Positions 1 through 7,873 of a stretch of DNA of 64,000 nucleotides are shown here, piece after piece. The stretch lies in contig NZ_CP172346.1 in NCBI RefSeq assembly GCF_044336245.1, positions 5,146,001-5,210,000 of the forward strand, given 5' to 3'. This DNA comes from Schlesneria sphaerica. GTDB lineage: Bacteria > Planctomycetota > Planctomycetia > Planctomycetales > Planctomycetaceae. Each line of letters begins with the position of its first letter. Within the stretch, counting starts at the first letter, position 1. The translations under genes were made by a program, and so were the position numbers. The notes beneath the pieces are model-generated. The model saw nothing but the letters and a program-made list of their open reading frames with translations, had not been told where the DNA came from and made no database searches.

Positions 1-629
1 GGCGCCAGACCATCGATCAGTTCGAGGTACGACTGCTGGTAGGCTTCGGCTTCGGGTTCGCTGATGACCGCTTCTCCCAGCAGATCGAGCGAGAAGGCGA
101 AACCCTGCTTGCGCAGACTGGTCACTGCGGTCAGCACTTCGCTGACATTCGAGCCTGCGATGAATCGTCGGGCCATTCGTGCCGCGTTGTTGCGTGCATT
201 GTAAGCCAGTGCGCGCGACAGAACGGATTCGGGCGACAGGTGCTCAACGCCAAAGCGGACCATCTCAATCGCGATGGGAAGGTGTTCTTTGACCTCCTGA
301 AAATATTCCTGCAGATGTCGCGTCACGTCGCGGTGCGTCTTCAGTCGCGGAAGGACGTCGACAAACCGGAACATCTGAACTTTCAGCGATTCATCGGCCA
401 TCGCCGCGCCGAGGATGCGGTCATCCCACCAGCGACGTTCAAACATGGACGGGCGTCGACGGGAAAGGTGTTCCCAGATGTACGTACCAAGACGGTGCGT
501 CTCGGCTTCGACGGCTTCCACATCCCATGCTGAAGCGGGAACGGCAGGCTGCTCGTCGGACGACAGCTTTGTCACCGCGGGCTGCGGCGCTTCATTTTCA
601 GTGAGTTTTCGAGCGGACTTTTTGGCCAA
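1..629 (-). CDS. putA: Proline dehydrogenase / PutA-type enzyme, N-terminal part (cut by left edge)
   Basis: An open minus-strand frame runs off the left edge, with 209 residues visible. The text around residues 35-209 (THRLGTYIWEHLSRRRPSMF, then FRFVDVLPRLKTHRDVTRHL, then ARRFIAGSNVSEVL) matches the start of the proline dehydrogenase barrel of PutA enzymes. These oxidise proline to pyrroline-5-carboxylate with FAD, and in planctomycetes are usually fused to glutamate-semialdehyde dehydrogenase; the fusion partner would lie outside the window. The frame has no ATG after its upstream stop. The best start is TTG at 629 (product MAKKSARKLTENEA), with a weak GGA about 10 bases upstream; a GTG at residue 20 is the alternative. 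The gene is divergent from the HEAT-repeat gene, with about 225 bp between them. Family is fairly sure; start and full length are not. Confidence 0.8.
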   Translation of the reverse strand, partial: MAKKSARKLTENEAPQPAVTKLSSDEQPAVPASAWDVEAVEAETHRLGTYIWEHLSRRRPSMFERRWWDDRILGAAMADESLKVQMFRFVDVLPRLKTHRDVTRHLQEYFQEVKEHLPIAIEMVRFGVEHLSPESVLSRALAYNARNNAARMARRFIAGSNVSEVLTAVTSLRKQGFAFSLDLLGEAVISEPEAEAYQQSYLELIDGLA

Positions 630-855
630 AATCGCATCCGTGCAAGTCGGAGAAGATTATGAAAATCATGCAGAAACCGCTCCGACGGGACATCATTCGG
701 AGGGGCCAGCCGGACTTCGGCGGACCCCAATTCTATGCGAGGGCCGACATGATTGGGTAGAGTGCATCTCAAAATGAACCGATTCGGTAATGAGATTGCC
801 AGAATCTCGAAATTCCGAGATGTGACATCCATCTCTTTGACAGGAAAGTACGATC

Positions 856-1599
856 ATGGCCGTAATTCCACACCCCTTTTCCAATCAGCCTGTGACGCAT
901 TGGATTGCCTTGTTTTCAGATGCCGAGTCTGCAGAAGAACGTCTGCGAGCCCTCCAGGCTATCGGACTGCTGGGGTCTGCAGAAGAAGTCAATCGGCTGG
1001 CACAACAAGGGCTGACCGACGCTGATTCAACTGTACGGGCCGCTGCTGCCAAGTTGCTCGGAACACCAGGTCCACTCGACGCGGGTGCCGCAGAGACTCC
1101 TTTGACGATGCTGCTTGAAGATGAAGATCCGGACACGCGATTTGAAGCGGCCCGGGCACTTGTTCGTCGCAAATCCCCTCAACAGGAGAAAGCGGTTCAG
1201 ACGCTGTTCTCGTTCCTCGGCGAAGAGGAAACGCAGCCTTTGATGGTCGCAGCGACGGTGGATGCGCTGGTGGAAGCGGATGAGTTGAGCGCGTCGGATC
1301 TGGAGCGGTTTCTGCCGTTGCTCGAAAGCCGCTTCGAGACAGAACGGGGTGAGGTGCGCGAAGCCGTGGCTGCGGCGTTTGTTCGCTGGCCGGGACTTTG
1401 TGAGAAAGTCATCGAGAAGCTGCTGCCACTCCTTGACGATAGCGAACCGATCGTCCGCGAACGAATTGCTGTCGCACTGGGAAAGGCGGGTAATTCCGAC
1501 CCGCGAATTATTGAGGGTCTGGAAACTGCGGCGAAAGACGAAGATTCGGAAGTCGCGAGGGTCGCTCAGGAATCGCTTCAGAAATTGATCGCGAAATAG
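856..1599 (+). CDS. HEAT-repeat domain protein
   Basis: A 247-residue soluble protein made of repeated helix pairs of about 30-40 residues. Examples are ALQAIGLLGSAEEVNRLAQ, VRAAAAKLLG, TRFEAARALVRR, VREAVAAAFVRW and VRERIAVALGKAGNSDP. This is the pattern of HEAT/PBS-lyase-type repeats, which form a solenoid for protein binding. There is no signal peptide or transmembrane segment, so it is probably cytoplasmic. The ATG at 856 follows an AGGAAAG about 11 bases upstream. It stands alone: divergent from putA and convergent with the GDSL hydrolase gene, with a perfect hairpin between. The partner or substrate cannot be read from the sequence. HEAT repeats sometimes belong to chromophore lyases, but nothing here points to that. 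Confidence 0.8.
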   Translation: MAVIPHPFSNQPVTHWIALFSDAESAEERLRALQAIGLLGSAEEVNRLAQQGLTDADSTVRAAAAKLLGTPGPLDAGAAETPLTMLLEDEDPDTRFEAARALVRRKSPQQEKAVQTLFSFLGEEETQPLMVAATVDALVEADELSASDLERFLPLLESRFETERGEVREAVAAAFVRWPGLCEKVIEKLLPLLDDSEPIVRERIAVALGKAGNSDPRIIEGLETAAKDEDSEVARVAQESLQKLIAK

Positions 1600-1762
1600 A
1601 GTGGGGGGGCGGTATCCAGTTCGCTGGAGACAGGCACAGGAGCGGATTGCTTGTCATCGGAAGCGGCAGTGAGAGCAGGGGGCCGGGCGATGGCCGCCGC
1701 CAGCGGCGAGTCCTTCCCGTGACGCCTGCCATGCAGTCCCGCGAATGCGACCAGGCGAAACG

Positions 1763-1796
1763 AAGTCGGCTTGATCGAAGTTGATCAAGCCGACTT
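1763..1796. terminator. Perfect 14-bp stem-loop between convergent genes
   Basis: AAGTCGGCTTGATC (1763-1776) and its exact reverse complement (1783-1796) flank a 6-base loop. It lies between the convergent HEAT-repeat and GDSL genes, so it probably ends transcription from one or both sides. There is no clean T-run. On the minus strand the stem is followed by a weakly T-rich stretch. Confidence 0.6.
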
Positions 1797-1824
1797 GAAT
1801 ACTGAGATGCATTCGATCTAAGGC

Positions 1825-2760
1825 TTATGCTGCCTGGCTGCGTCGGCTGCGGTAGTAACAGCCAATGCAGGTCACGGCCAGAACGCTCAACGCGCCGGTT
1901 GACGGTTCTGGGACCGCGAATGAAGCGGACGCAATCAGCGCGTGTGCGGCACCGGTGGGGTGGAGATCGTCCCAGAAAAGATATCCTTTTGCATCCAGGA
2001 CACCGTCGGCAAGAGCTGCTGAGGTCGTGTTGGTAAAGCCGTAGGCAGCCGGATTTGCCTGAGCATCGAGGAACAAACCATGAATGTCAGGCTGATGGAT
2101 CTGAATTTGATTCGCCAGCGCCAATGCGTCGAGCGCATCTTTCAGTAGCAGATTCGTCTGGGCTACTAATGCGTTAAGCTGTGCTTGTTCCAGCCCCGTC
2201 AGGGTCGCCAGGGCGCGCGGCGTACTCCCGATTGGTACGATGTTGGGCACGATAAATCGAGTTGCCCCGGCGGAGGCCAGTGCAGAGACGGCCGAAGCGA
2301 TGTTGGAGGCGGGGACGTTCGGGTTCGTCTCGCCGTTAATGTAATCATTGCTGCCTGACCAGATGACATAAACAGCGTTGGGATCCGCAGTCCCCCCTGC
2401 GCTGGAGAGGTATCCTCCAACCTGTGACAACAGGTTGGGGATGAAGGGTGGATTGAATCCTGATCCCGATTCGGCCCCTCCCACTGCGTAGTTGGTGCCC
2501 CCTGCGAGGCTGGGGGTAAGCACACCCAGCCCCCTGGAACTGGAAAGCCAGTCGATCCAGATCGCAGCGTTTGAGAAGCGTCCCGCAGCATACGGAGGTG
2601 ATGCTGGAACAGTGCCGCCAGAGGCGAGGAAGACGTTTCCGGTGTCGGTCAGACTATCGCCGAAGGCAATAATACTTGAGATCGAACCGGCTTCTGTGAC
2701 ACTTGCCAGGTTCGCAAACAGTGCGACGACCAGGCCAATCCAACCGAGACGCTTCAGCAT
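1825..2760 (-). CDS. GDSL/SGNH-family lipase-esterase with PEP-CTERM anchor
   Basis: A 311-residue secreted hydrolase. An N-terminal signal peptide (about residues 1-24, MLKRLGWIGLVVALFANLAS) precedes the block I motif AFGDSLTDTGN with the nucleophile serine. SGSNDY is block III, and DDLHPTGAAH near the C-terminus is block V with the catalytic Asp and His. The last 30 residues are a PEP-CTERM signal: VPEPSTGALS, a hydrophobic stretch, then RSRR. In known systems this signal is cut by exosortase and sorts proteins to the surface or matrix. The ATG at 2760 is preceded by GGAAG. The gene lies 59 bp downstream of the PepSY-like gene on the same strand and may be cotranscribed. Substrate is unknown; lipid or carbohydrate esters are typical of the family. 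Confidence 0.85.
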   Translation of the reverse strand: MLKRLGWIGLVVALFANLASVTEAGSISSIIAFGDSLTDTGNVFLASGGTVPASPPYAAGRFSNAAIWIDWLSSSRGLGVLTPSLAGGTNYAVGGAESGSGFNPPFIPNLLSQVGGYLSSAGGTADPNAVYVIWSGSNDYINGETNPNVPASNIASAVSALASAGATRFIVPNIVPIGSTPRALATLTGLEQAQLNALVAQTNLLLKDALDALALANQIQIHQPDIHGLFLDAQANPAAYGFTNTTSAALADGVLDAKGYLFWDDLHPTGAAHALIASASFAVPEPSTGALSVLAVTCIGCYYRSRRSQAA

Positions 2761-2819
2761 GCCACTTCCTTAAGACTAAAGTACCACTTGCAGTCGAAAT
2801 TGTGCCGGAATCGACACAA

Positions 2820-3479
2820 TTAGTTCTTTCGGGTACCGGTCTCTTTCGATTTGGCCTTTGCTTCAGCCGGTGCAGGGACCGGATCGCTACCTGAAAGGTC
2901 GACAACTTTCGAAATCAAGGTGCCGTCGTCCATGATAACGATCTGGTAAGCATTTTTGGAGGAGGCGACATCAAATACATAATGGTCGCGTTTTCCTTCG
3001 GAGAGCTTTTCAACCCCTTCGACTTTTGCGCCCTTGGCTTCTTCACCCAGGGTTTTCTTCACCGGGGCGGGGCAGTCATCCAGGCTCACTTCGGTGGTGG
3101 TGACTTGCAGAATTTTTTCCAGCAACAGGCCGGATTCAGCGACGGCAACTTCATAGCTGGCCGCACCGAAGATCAATGTCGCTTTGTAGAAAGCTCCCTG
3201 ATCATTAGCGGCGGTGCCGAGCAATTCCATATTGGCCCCTTTGGCCTCTTCCTTGAAGGTTTTCTGGACCGCGGCTGGGGCGGTTGAAAACTTGATGATG
3301 CCCGGATCTTCCTGAGCCTGTGTCTGAGCTTGAGCCTGAGTCTTGGCAGGTTTAGCTGCCTTGGTGTCCTTCGCCTCTTTCGATTTTCCTTTTGGGGCGT
3401 CCGCAGCACTCAACACAACCACGGTTGAAACGACTGCCAGGACGGATAACGTCGACATCCCCAGAAAACGCAGGTGCAT
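2820..3479 (-). CDS. Secreted PepSY-like repeat protein
   Basis: A 219-residue exported protein. A signal peptide (MHLRFLGMSTLSVLAVVSTV, cleaved near LSAADA) is followed by a Lys/Ala/Gln-rich low-complexity linker to about residue 65. Two copies of a roughly 70-residue module come next, each with a VKKTLGEEAKGAKVE-like helix and then strands (YKATLIFGAASYEVAVAESG; YVFDVASSKNAYQIVIMDDG). That is the layout of PepSY-like domains, which are usually periplasmic inhibitors or metal- and ligand-binding modules. The chosen ATG at 3479 has AAAGGA just upstream and gives a good signal peptide; a longer frame to 3599 has neither. It lies between tpx and the GDSL gene on the same strand. Function is not known. 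Confidence 0.72.
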   Translation of the reverse strand: MHLRFLGMSTLSVLAVVSTVVVLSAADAPKGKSKEAKDTKAAKPAKTQAQAQTQAQEDPGIIKFSTAPAAVQKTFKEEAKGANMELLGTAANDQGAFYKATLIFGAASYEVAVAESGLLLEKILQVTTTEVSLDDCPAPVKKTLGEEAKGAKVEGVEKLSEGKRDHYVFDVASSKNAYQIVIMDDGTLISKVVDLSGSDPVPAPAEAKAKSKETGTRKN

Positions 3480-3518
3480 CGCAAATCCTTTCGTGATTTC
3501 TGCATTATGCTCCGGAAT

Positions 3519-3550
3519 GGCTGCAGGCGGGTTCCACCCGCTGCAGAGCC
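3519..3550. terminator. Imperfect hairpin between tpx and the PepSY-like gene
   Basis: CTGCAG-CGGGT pairs with ACCCG-CTGCAG around a short loop, with one bulged G. It lies downstream of tpx and about 40 bp upstream of the PepSY-like start on the minus strand. It could be a tpx terminator or a leader structure; there is no T-run. Confidence 0.35.
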
Positions 3551-3745
3551 ACTCCAGTGATTCTGGGCGAAAACTTACCCGAAGTCTGTCTCTGCGCAAA
3601 TACGGATTCAGCGGGACTTCATCACATCGGACAGAGCCAAATCTTCGGGAGTCGTTTTTGCTTCGGCGGATTCCTCCTTGTCTCGCTTGATAGCACCCTG
3701 AGCGGGCGCTGCGGCGAGGGGGGCGCGGTACTGAAGCCTGTCGGA

Positions 3746-4258
3746 TCAGCCTTTGGCTGCGGCGAGCGCTGCTTCGTAGTTGGGGTGCTCGGAGATTTCG
3801 CTGACGTATTCGACGTAGGCAATTTTGTCTGCGGAATTGATCACGAAAATTGCTCGAGCGAAGCAGCGATCCAGTGGGCCGCCGGAAATCAGTACGCCGT
3901 AGTCACTGCCGAACTCTGTGCAGCGGTGAGCGCTCAGTGTTTTGACCGTGTCGATCCCTTCCGCGCCACACCAGCGTTTTGCACCGAACGGAAGATCCAT
4001 TGAAACCACCAGCACTTCCGTGTTTGTGAGTTTCTTGGCTTCTTCGTTGAACCGCTTGGTTTCGAGGTGGCAGACAGGGGTGTCGAGCGAGGGAATCGTG
4101 GCAATGATTCGTGTCTTGCCGGCACTGGATGCGAGAGTGACGTTGGCCAGCGTGTTGTCCTGCAGGCAGAAATCGGGAGCCTGGTCCCCCACGACGAGCG
4201 CGCGCCCCTTGAGGTCGACGGGATTTCCTTTGAGCTTCGTCGCACCGATTCGCTTCAT
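3746..4258 (-). CDS. tpx: Thiol peroxidase (2-Cys peroxiredoxin, Tpx type)
   Basis: A 170-residue protein, the normal length for Tpx. It reduces hydrogen peroxide and organic hydroperoxides with electrons from thioredoxin. The peroxidatic cysteine is C63 in IPSLDTPVCHLETKRF, and the resolving cysteine is C97 in GAKRWCGAEGI. Both sit at the family positions (C61/C95 in E. coli). GDQAPDF near residue 24 is the usual N-terminal motif. The protein has no signal peptide, so it is probably cytoplasmic here. It is transcribed leftwards and followed after about 265 bp by the PepSY-like gene. Nothing is missing or unusual. Confidence 0.95.
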   Translation of the reverse strand: MKRIGATKLKGNPVDLKGRALVVGDQAPDFCLQDNTLANVTLASSAGKTRIIATIPSLDTPVCHLETKRFNEEAKKLTNTEVLVVSMDLPFGAKRWCGAEGIDTVKTLSAHRCTEFGSDYGVLISGGPLDRCFARAIFVINSADKIAYVEYVSEISEHPNYEAALAAAKG

Positions 4259-4475
4259 GTCTCTGTCCTTGTTTCAACGGGAAAGGGGTGTTCAATAACG
4301 GCGCGTGCAGTATTGCAGTTCACCCTGTAGATACAAGCAAACCTCCGATTTCCCCGGAGCGCTTGTTTTCAATCGCGAAAGCCGCATAATCTGGGGATCG
4401 CAGATGCGAGGGGGCGGCCGTCTTCAGTGGCTCATGCCACCCGCCGCTCGCGCTTGATGCGGGCAAATCCTGCAA

Positions 4476-4549
4476 GTTTCCGTAGCTCAATTGGATAGAG
4501 CGTCGGCCTCCGAAGCCGAAGGTTGCTGGTTCGACTCCAGCCGGGAACA
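4476..4549 (+). tRNA. tRNA-Arg (anticodon CCG)
   Basis: A full cloverleaf can be drawn. Acceptor GTTTCCG pairs with CGGGAAC, with one T-G pair, and the discriminator is A4549. The D stem is GCTC/GAGC. Anticodon stem TCGGC/GCCGA encloses loop CTCCGAA with anticodon CCG at 4510-4512. The T arm is GCTGG-TTCGACT-CCAGC. CCA is not encoded. It reads the CGG arginine codon. Confidence 0.95.
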
Positions 4550-4943
4550 TTTTTTACGTCCGATGAAGTATCGGGGTGTATTGTGAGCTTCGTCGCGTTG
4601 TGGTGTTGATCAGCGGGACTGCTGTTCGCCCGCGCGAGCCAACAGTTGTTTGACAGGTGGGGTGCTCTCATCCCCCCCCCTTCGATCAGGTCATCTCTTA
4701 CCGACCTTGAGTCTCTCTCTCCTGCAGATCTATGCAGGTCCAGGCTGCTTCCATCAGGGATTCCTTTGCGCATAGCACCGGGCGAGGGGTGGTTCTTGCT
4801 GTGAGCTGTTCGGCTCGGTCAGGCAGTCTGTGAGGTTCTTGTCCTGACTCACGCCGCAGTTACTGTCTGATGGGGGTCTGCCATCGCTGGTCAGGGGCGA
4901 ATCGCATTTTCCGCTTGCAATCGGTGGCTCGAAGGTTAATATA
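4550..4943. other. Intergenic region after tRNA-Arg
   Basis: About 390 bp with no credible gene. A run of nine C bases lies near 4671-4680. Short frames here lack ribosome sites and family resemblance. Confidence 0.5.
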
Positions 4944-4972
4944 TTGACACTGAGACTCAGTCTCAGATTATG
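4944..4972 (+). promoter_or_regulatory. Sigma70-like promoter with embedded Fur-like 7-1-7 palindrome
   Basis: TTGACA (4944-4949) is a perfect -35 box, with GATTAT or ATTATG at 16-17 bp as a weaker -10. The whole spacer, 4950-4966, is the perfect palindrome CTGAGACTCAGTCTCAG. Its core TGAGACT-C-AGTCTCA fits the Fur-family scheme TGAnAnT-n-AnTnTCA. A repressor bound here would block RNA polymerase. It lies about 115 bp upstream of the TPR-like gene. Confidence 0.6.
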
Positions 4973-5015
4973 CCAGCCAGCTTTGACCGATGCGAGCCAG
5001 CCCTCACCTCAAACC

Positions 5016-5036
5016 ATGCTGACCGCCGGTCAGCAT
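5016..5036 (+). promoter_or_regulatory. Perfect 9-3-9 inverted repeat in the leader of the TPR-like gene
   Basis: ATGCTGACC (5016-5024), GCC, GGTCAGCAT (5028-5036). It lies between the promoter-like element and the start codon at 5085. It could be an RNA hairpin in the leader or a second operator. Confidence 0.5.
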
Positions 5037-5084
5037 TCGTCAGTTTTCTCGCAAGTGCCTCAAATCAAGCGTGGGAAATGTACC

Positions 5085-5930
5085 ATGAAAGCTGAGACGG
5101 CGAAGATTGGAATTGGATTGCTGGAGCAGTTGATCGCACTGGCGAGGGCTCGTCAGTGGGGCGAAGCGGCCCGTCTGGCGGGAGAGGCTTGGGCTGCTGA
5201 TACCGAGAACGGCAGGCTGTGTGAGGTGGCGGGCCTGTTCGAACGCGCAGCCCAGAACTATTTTGCCGGGCGTCGTCGGCTGGAGCGAGCGATGCTCTTT
5301 GTACCGCTTCGCCCGTCAACCTGGTGTGCTCTCGCGGATTGCTACCTGCAGTCGGGCTTGTACCGTGATGCACGCGATATTTATGCGTCTGTCGCCAACG
5401 GTCCGGAAGTCCCTGCGGATATACTTCGTTATTGTGCTTCGCGGCTGGATTCGCTGAACGAATCGCCTCGGGCCCTGGAAGTCGCCCGTCGCGTGGTCGC
5501 GATGCAGTCCGACCATGCCCAATCTGTCTATGAATTTGGCTACTATCTGGCTCGAAGCGGTGCGACGGCATCGCTGGTGATGTCGGTCATGAAACGGGCA
5601 ATCTCGCTGGCACCCGAAAAGGCGATCTATCGACTGGGGCTTGCGAAGATCGTCGCCGAGACGGGCGATCTTTCCCGGGCGCTGGACTGGGTTCGTCATT
5701 TGTCTGCGTCGCAACTGGACCAGATCGAGTGCCGGTGCTGTTTAGAGCGACTCGCCTTTCTCTACGAGGCTGGCGTCGATCCTGTGCGAGCGCATGCCTG
5801 TCGGGTGCGAATGGATAACCTGCCCGCTGACTCCATCCCCCCAACCGCCATCGCTCCCTATCTCCTGGTCAGCGAGTTCCTGGCCGAGGCGCAGGCCGCC
5901 TGCCGCGCGGAAGTGCTTTCTGTCGGTTGA
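5085..5930 (+). CDS. TPR-like helical repeat protein under a Fur-like site
   Basis: A 281-residue protein with no signal peptide or membrane segment. It consists of helical repeats resembling tetratricopeptide units: ARQWGEAARLAGEAWAAD, STWCALADCYLQSGLYRDAR, SVYEFGYYLARSGATAS, IYRLGLAKIVAETGDLSRAL. TPR solenoids bind partner proteins; no catalytic domain is visible. The ATG at 5085 was chosen because the longer frame begins at a TTG inside the -35 box at 4944 and so could not be transcribed from that promoter. The ribosome site is weak (GGGAAA). The upstream Fur-like palindrome suggests iron- or metal-dependent expression, which would be an unusual setting for a plain TPR protein. The exact role is unknown. 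Confidence 0.7.
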   Translation: MKAETAKIGIGLLEQLIALARARQWGEAARLAGEAWAADTENGRLCEVAGLFERAAQNYFAGRRRLERAMLFVPLRPSTWCALADCYLQSGLYRDARDIYASVANGPEVPADILRYCASRLDSLNESPRALEVARRVVAMQSDHAQSVYEFGYYLARSGATASLVMSVMKRAISLAPEKAIYRLGLAKIVAETGDLSRALDWVRHLSASQLDQIECRCCLERLAFLYEAGVDPVRAHACRVRMDNLPADSIPPTAIAPYLLVSEFLAEAQAACRAEVLSVG

Positions 5931-6436
5931 CCGAATACGTCTCTCTGTTCTGCGGTCACCGATGACGGTGGGCTTTCGAGTCGCGCGCTGCTTTGGCCGC
6001 GGACTGCAGCAGCATCATCTGCGGGGGAAACCCCAATGAGACCCGGTCGGTGTTATCCTTTTCCGCAGTAACGCCGGCCGGGTTTTCGATGCGCCACCCT
6101 TCTTTGTTCTGAATGGTCGCGACTGAAGCGGAAATTGAATTTTTTGCTACGACTTTCGCGGTGAGCAAATCTATCAGTGAAGTGGCTTACTGCAGGAAGT
6201 AATTCCAGGTGCCGTGTCTTGACGATTGCTGTCCAAACGGAATTGCTGTCTGAGGCGGCCTGCTGAACCGACGGAAGGCATCAAATGGAACCTGACGATA
6301 CTGTCTGCAGCCCGCATGTACCCTCGTTTTAGTTCCGTTCGGAATAGCTCATGCCACGCGGAACGGGAGTGGAAATGCCTGTCGAGCCAAAGAACGAGAG
6401 CCCGTCAGCATGATTTCCGCCGCAAATGAGGCGTGT
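5931..6436. other. Intergenic region with one weak small frame
   Basis: About 500 bp between the TPR-like gene and the membrane protein gene. The minus frame 5956-6168 (70 residues, TTG start, KNSISASVATIQNKEGWRIE) has fairly protein-like composition, but no ribosome site and no known relative. It may be a small gene or chance. Nothing else is recognised. Confidence 0.3.
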
Positions 6437-7087
6437 TTAGCGCGCGGTGGCAGTAGAGGGGGCGTTCGACCCGTTGGCGGTGCGACGCAGGGCGAGGACA
6501 GCGCCGAGCGAGACAAGAAGCGAGCCACCCAGTTCGAGCGCCGCGTTCAAATAGGAGCCGTTAAATGGCAGACGGTTCACATATCTTTCCAGATGGTAGA
6601 ACGTGGCGGCACGAATAATGGCGAACGCGACGAGGCACATCATCCCCAGCAGCGCGAATCCGAACTCATGCAGGCGATGTCGCGTGAAGTACAGTTGTCC
6701 AAACACGAAGATCGTCGAGGCTGTGGCAAACACGGCAACGAAGATCGCCTGAATGGTTTTTCGCTTCTCGAAGAAGCCCGCATCTCTGGCGAGAATGCGT
6801 CCGACCTCTGTCAGAAGTATTTGTAGATCCAGTTGTTTGTTCAATCCAAAAAAGATCAGACTGAAGCCCAGCATCAGCCAAACCCACTGCAAAGCAGACT
6901 GGCCCTTAAGGGGCGTCCCTTGGAAACGCTGAAAGCCGATTCTCAGGCAGATTAATCCTGCGACCAGATGGCTGATGGTGATGGTCCAGCTCAAGAGGTC
7001 CGGATCTCCGATCTCGGGACGCCACCTCACCTTGGTGACGAGTTCATTAAGGACTGGGAGGGACGAAAAGCTGGCGACCGGGGTCAT
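6437..7087 (-). CDS. Integral membrane protein, unknown function
   Basis: A 216-residue protein with four or five hydrophobic helices, at roughly residues 35-50, 68-83, 110-130, 142-160 and 182-200. A conserved-looking segment, FFGLNKQLDLQILLTEVGR, follows the second helix. This FGLNKQLDLQ pattern occurs in a bacterial family of uncharacterised membrane proteins. No catalytic motif is seen. The ATG at 7087 lacks a strong ribosome site. It stands alone on the minus strand, about 790 bp downstream of the MMPL exporter gene. Function cannot be assigned. Confidence 0.7.
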   Translation of the reverse strand: MTPVASFSSLPVLNELVTKVRWRPEIGDPDLLSWTITISHLVAGLICLRIGFQRFQGTPLKGQSALQWVWLMLGFSLIFFGLNKQLDLQILLTEVGRILARDAGFFEKRKTIQAIFVAVFATASTIFVFGQLYFTRHRLHEFGFALLGMMCLVAFAIIRAATFYHLERYVNRLPFNGSYLNAALELGGSLLVSLGAVLALRRTANGSNAPSTATAR

Positions 7088-7806
7088 CGGAATCGAAGCC
7101 TGAGGATAAGTGTGAATTGAGACGTCGTGACTGAGCTCCTGTCGCGATGTCTGTGAGATTTTAGAGGAAACTGGTCAGGCGTGCGCCTTTGTCACCTACT
7201 TTTTGGTTTTATGCGTGAGGTTATAAAAAATGAAGCGAATCGAAAGGGGAAAATTCCTGAACTTCGGTTTGCTCAACATTGATTCTCTGACAAAAAGGAC
7301 GGGTGTCCAATATGTTTGTCGCTTCCAGCGACAATCATATTGAAAAATTAAGCGATCAGCAGATGCGAAGTGAGTCGCTTAAAGAGCTGCGCAAGTCGGC
7401 GACAGTTTTGATCCGTCCGTTCTCTGGACGCCATATCCTCTTCGTGGGACTGGAGATGGGGCAGGCGGCGTGCCGGCGAGTGGTGTCTTGTTTTTGAGCG
7501 TAAGGCCATGGGCCGCTCATTAAGAGGGTGACGATTCGACGCATGCAAGCAGACGAATGTGTTAGTCAGCGCACCGCTGAGCCGTTCAAGTGACCAGCAA
7601 GCCGGCCTGAACTTTGACGCGCTGCAGGCCACTGACTGTGAGAGAGGGCGTCGTTACCTCCGTCAGGATTCGGCGCGAGGAACGGTCCGGAGAACGTTGA
7701 GCCCGATTGCGCGTCGGTCGGGAGGAAACCTCGACGGCGACTCGTTCGGTCAGCGCCTGGTTCGACTCGCCCGTGAAGAGAGGGGCGAGGGACCTGAGCA
7801 CACCTG
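7088..7806. other. Intergenic region between the membrane protein and the MMPL exporter
   Basis: About 720 bp. The part at 7190-7340 is A+T rich and could carry a promoter. A plus frame from ATG 7312 to 7497 (61 residues, MFVASSDNHIEKLSDQQ) has only a distant AGGA upstream and no recognised relative. The remainder shows no credible gene. Confidence 0.3.
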
Positions 7807-7856
7807 ACGACTCTGTTCCCTCACTCGGTCATCGCGAGGAGAGGGAACGGAGTCGT
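7807..7856. terminator. Long 16-bp stem-loop downstream of the MMPL exporter
   Basis: ACGACTCTGTTCCCTC (7807-7822) pairs with GAGGGAACGGAGTCGT (7841-7856), with one G-T pair, around an 18-base loop. It lies 18 bp past the exporter stop on the minus strand and is probably its terminator. There is no clear T-run. Confidence 0.6.
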
Positions 7857-7873
7857 GACAGCGTCGAAGGGGA

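Noticed and set aside
4671..4680. C-run as a possible phase-variable tract
   Set aside because: It lies in a gap with no gene or promoter that it could switch.
7735..7790. Possible tRNA (GGTTCGACTC resembles a T arm)
   Set aside because: No matching acceptor, D or anticodon stems can be drawn around it.
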